Positions 62,292-64,000 of a stretch of 64,000 nucleotides of DNA are shown piece by piece. How positions within the stretch are numbered: the first letter of the stretch is position 1; each line of letters begins with the position of its first letter. The position numbers and the translations under genes were made by a program. The DNA lies in NCBI GenBank assembly GCA_028277945.1, contig JANQFH010000008.1, positions 62,001 to 126,000 of the forward strand, given 5' to 3'. The notes below the pieces were generated by a model. It worked only from the letters and a program-made list of their open reading frames with translations. It did no database searches and was not told the origin of the DNA. The DNA is from Oligoflexia bacterium (GTDB lineage: Bacteria; Bdellovibrionota_G; JANQFH01).

Positions 62292-63389
62292 ATGGAGTCG
62301 CATCTCAGACATATTTGTCGGAGTGTTCTCTTTCTTGGCCTATTTAGTGACGCCATGGTTTCTTTTGCTCCGACTCTTTGGGCACAACGCCACTGGAATG
62401 AAATCCCTACGGCACCCCAACTTTCTGAGAGTGTGGAAGAAGACGATGTCGAGAAATGTCGACGTATACTCAACAGCAGACTCATTGCAATCCGCCACCT
62501 CTCACGCTTTCGGGTTGAAGGGCGGCCTGGATTGCAGATCTCAGATGAGGATATGCTTTTTGTCAACCAAGTACGTGCCCGACTCACTCTCAGCATTCTG
62601 GAAATTCTCGCTAGTCCGGAGGGTTTGCGACACTTTGAACGTGTGATACACGATCTCGGTCACAGTCTCGGCTTTTCGTGGATCTCTTCAACCTTTGTAT
62701 ACATTCAGCTTAACCACTTGCATTTTGATGCTGCCGTTGTCGAGCTTGCAGCAGAATATAACGATTGGGTAGGGGAATTGGCTGCTATTGACAATCACCC
62801 AGAGAGCAGACCTGAATTTCCAGATTATGATTGCGTTGCCGCGTGTTTACAATTCGATCTGAGTCAAGTAGAGAAACGTGCTCGCGGTATTGTTGGCATT
62901 GCCCAGGCTGAAGCGCAATGGCGAGGTGAATACCTGCCGGAAACTTACTTTGATCTACCCAGACCGCCGCCGCTTGAGCCGCCGCCGTTACCACTGGAGG
63001 TGGCGCAACGCCAAAGGATTGTCAACGAACGGCTGGCAATGTTGCGACCGCTCTCTTTGGCACGCTTGGAGGGTGAAGAGCTCGACATTGGTGGCGAAGC
63101 TCTTGGACGAATCCATCGCATTCGTGGTTACCTTACAATAGATATCCTCTTTGGCATCATTCACCGTCATGGCCGACCTCACTTTGAGTGGGCAATGATA
63201 AGCCTCATTGAAACAATGGGCTATCGGTGGCTGCTGATGGCTATCGATCACATCTTGTCTCGACAACATCACGAAGATGCTCCGGAGACACTGGTGAAAT
63301 TTGCCCGTGATTATCGGGCTGAGATCGCGCGGCTAGCGAGACAATACCCCGGAGCGATCACGCCCCCCCCAATTTCCAGATTTCCCTGA
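62292..63389 (+). CDS. Exported protein with internal duplication (N-terminal part of a frameshifted gene)
   Basis: A 365-aa ORF with a signal peptide (SVLFLGLFSDAMVSFAPTLWAQ). Two homologous segments of about 115 residues follow. The first holds RRILNSRLIAIRHLSRFRVEG, then VRARLTLSILEIL and ELAAEYNDWVGELA. The second holds QRIVNERLAMLRPLSLARLEG, then IRGYLTIDILFGII and KFARDYRAEIARLA. The linker between them is Pro-rich (PRPPPLEPPPLPLE). At the C-terminus a run of eight C's (63363-63370) is followed by a short tail and TGA. With one C fewer the frame would continue into the 63409 ORF. No family recognised. Confidence 0.7.
   Translation: MESHLRHICRSVLFLGLFSDAMVSFAPTLWAQRHWNEIPTAPQLSESVEEDDVEKCRRILNSRLIAIRHLSRFRVEGRPGLQISDEDMLFVNQVRARLTLSILEILASPEGLRHFERVIHDLGHSLGFSWISSTFVYIQLNHLHFDAAVVELAAEYNDWVGELAAIDNHPESRPEFPDYDCVAACLQFDLSQVEKRARGIVGIAQAEAQWRGEYLPETYFDLPRPPPLEPPPLPLEVAQRQRIVNERLAMLRPLSLARLEGEELDIGGEALGRIHRIRGYLTIDILFGIIHRHGRPHFEWAMISLIETMGYRWLLMAIDHILSRQHHEDAPETLVKFARDYRAEIARLARQYPGAITPPPISRFP
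63363..63370 (+). other. C8 homopolymer at the frame break
   Basis: Eight C's separate the 62292 frame (ending ITPPPISRFP) from the next frame, which reads PPQFPDFPEDEDPALVILD and has no convincing start of its own before 63409. Loss of one C would fuse both into one protein of about 556 aa. It may be a phase-variation tract, programmed slippage or a sequencing error. Confidence 0.6.
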
Positions 63390-63408
63390 AGACGAAGATC
63401 CAGCCCTG

Positions 63409-63960
63409 GTGATTCTCGACCGAGAAACTTTACAAAGACGAGCCGTAAAGGCACGTCGTACTATAGAACGTGCGTTGGCGCGTGAGGGCAAAACCGACAT
63501 CGCTCTACTTGGTCTTCCCGGTATGGGCTTTGGTCCTGCCATTGGTATGCTCTTTGCCTTTCAAGAGCAACTTCAGAATCGGAAAGATAGACAAGCAGAG
63601 CAAGCTTTGGCAGAGCTCAACCTCTTCCTTCAGCAAGTTTTAGAGACACACGAGGGGCGTCAGGTGTTGCTGGTGGCGGCGCCACCACAAGAGGCTAGTG
63701 GACCAATTGGAATGCCATCGAGAGCGGCGATGGACAAGATTGAGTTGGCTGTTAGGGGAGAAGAGAGTACGAGTTTATTTGAACCAACGATCATTGGCGA
63801 TCTTGTCGCCCAGGGAGCGCTTGGTTCCGAACGAGTACGCCAGCAAAAACTTACTCCAGGTCGCCTCGCCTTTGCCGTGCAAGTCACGGCTAAGGTTGCG
63901 ACCGTTAGCAACTATGCTGCGGTGGTAGGCAGTGTACGTTTAGTCTCGGCTGGCCGTTGA
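63409..63960 (+). CDS. C-terminal part of the frameshifted exported protein
   Basis: 183 codons from a GTG, in frame +1 relative to the preceding ORF. The frame is open upstream to the C8 tract (PPQFPDFPEDEDPAL), and the acidic linker looks like real protein. The product is helical at first (LQRRAVKARRTIERALAREG). A Gly-rich segment (LLGLPGMGFGPAIGMLF), a second helical part and a small beta-rich end (FAVQVTAKVATVSNYAAVVGSV) follow. No ribosome site precedes the GTG, which supports translation as a continuation of the 62292 product. No family recognised. Confidence 0.55.
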   Translation: MILDRETLQRRAVKARRTIERALAREGKTDIALLGLPGMGFGPAIGMLFAFQEQLQNRKDRQAEQALAELNLFLQQVLETHEGRQVLLVAAPPQEASGPIGMPSRAAMDKIELAVRGEESTSLFEPTIIGDLVAQGALGSERVRQQKLTPGRLAFAVQVTAKVATVSNYAAVVGSVRLVSAGR

Positions 63961-64000
63961 AGGTTGCTTTGCGGGAGAGACCGGTTCTTCGACAATGAGG

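Overview
The window comes from a mid-GC, Gram-negative bacterial chromosome. Many products carry Sec or lipoprotein signal peptides. There is a periplasm-type redox and repair set (exported MsrA and MsrB, ApbE, a UshA-like nucleotidase). The FadE is of the long membrane-anchored type, and a PEGA protein, tandem PilZ and a small histone-fold protein are also present. The histone-fold protein, the Sdh1-type succinate dehydrogenase anchor and the number of family-less exported proteins suggest an uncultivated lineage of the former Deltaproteobacteria (Bdellovibrionota, SAR324 or Myxococcota-like). That is an inference; there is no rRNA here to settle it.

Layout. 1-4750: PEGA protein, M20 peptidase, PqqD-like protein and OPT transporter. 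4951-10436: a genomic island that begins exactly at a tRNA-Ala(GGC) gene and carries four two-gene modules: an exported polymorphic-toxin-like lipoprotein with a small partner, DUF4160 with an RHH protein, BrnT with BrnA, and AbrB with RelE. Three partial or complete copies of a tRNA-Ala-derived hairpin repeat separate the modules. 10478-14100: secreted proteins, one of them a multiply broken gene. 14181-18025: housekeeping and oxidative-stress genes (Mn-type SOD, monothiol glutaredoxin with BolA, glutamate dehydrogenase, MsrB). 18104-18320: a pair of REP-like palindromes. 18985-22584: an sdhCAB operon with a small inverted-repeat element inserted exactly at the sdhA/sdhB junction. 22607-34336: transporters, an SDR, a two-component pair, a cupin, LemA with an M48 protease, MsrA and a penicillin-acylase-type hydrolase. 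34460-39850: an AT-rich AAA/DUF4143 ATPase, a methyltransferase, a DMT exporter and an HTH regulator. 39893-42328: a DUF4266-DUF3570-ApbE cluster. 42354-49537: a DUF4336 protein, tandem PilZ followed by the bacterial histone, an E1-like/rhodanese protein, a 5'-nucleotidase and FadE. 49565-63960: large exported proteins of unknown function, including a 2,400-residue protein made of two diverged halves, interrupted by an RHH/RelE toxin-antitoxin pair.

How the genes fit together. The strongest candidate for an undescribed system is the tRNA-Ala island. Its repeat unit carries the 3' part of the tRNA, and its first hairpin extends into the tRNA acceptor strand and shows compensatory base-pair changes between copies. 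Two of its promoters sit so close to the start codon that the messages would be essentially leaderless. No integrase is visible in the window. The second striking structure is the sdhA/sdhB insertion. The element has 18-bp terminal inverted repeats in a duplicated CTAG context. It leaves an open frame from the old sdhB start and supplies a new ATGA-coupled start for sdhB.
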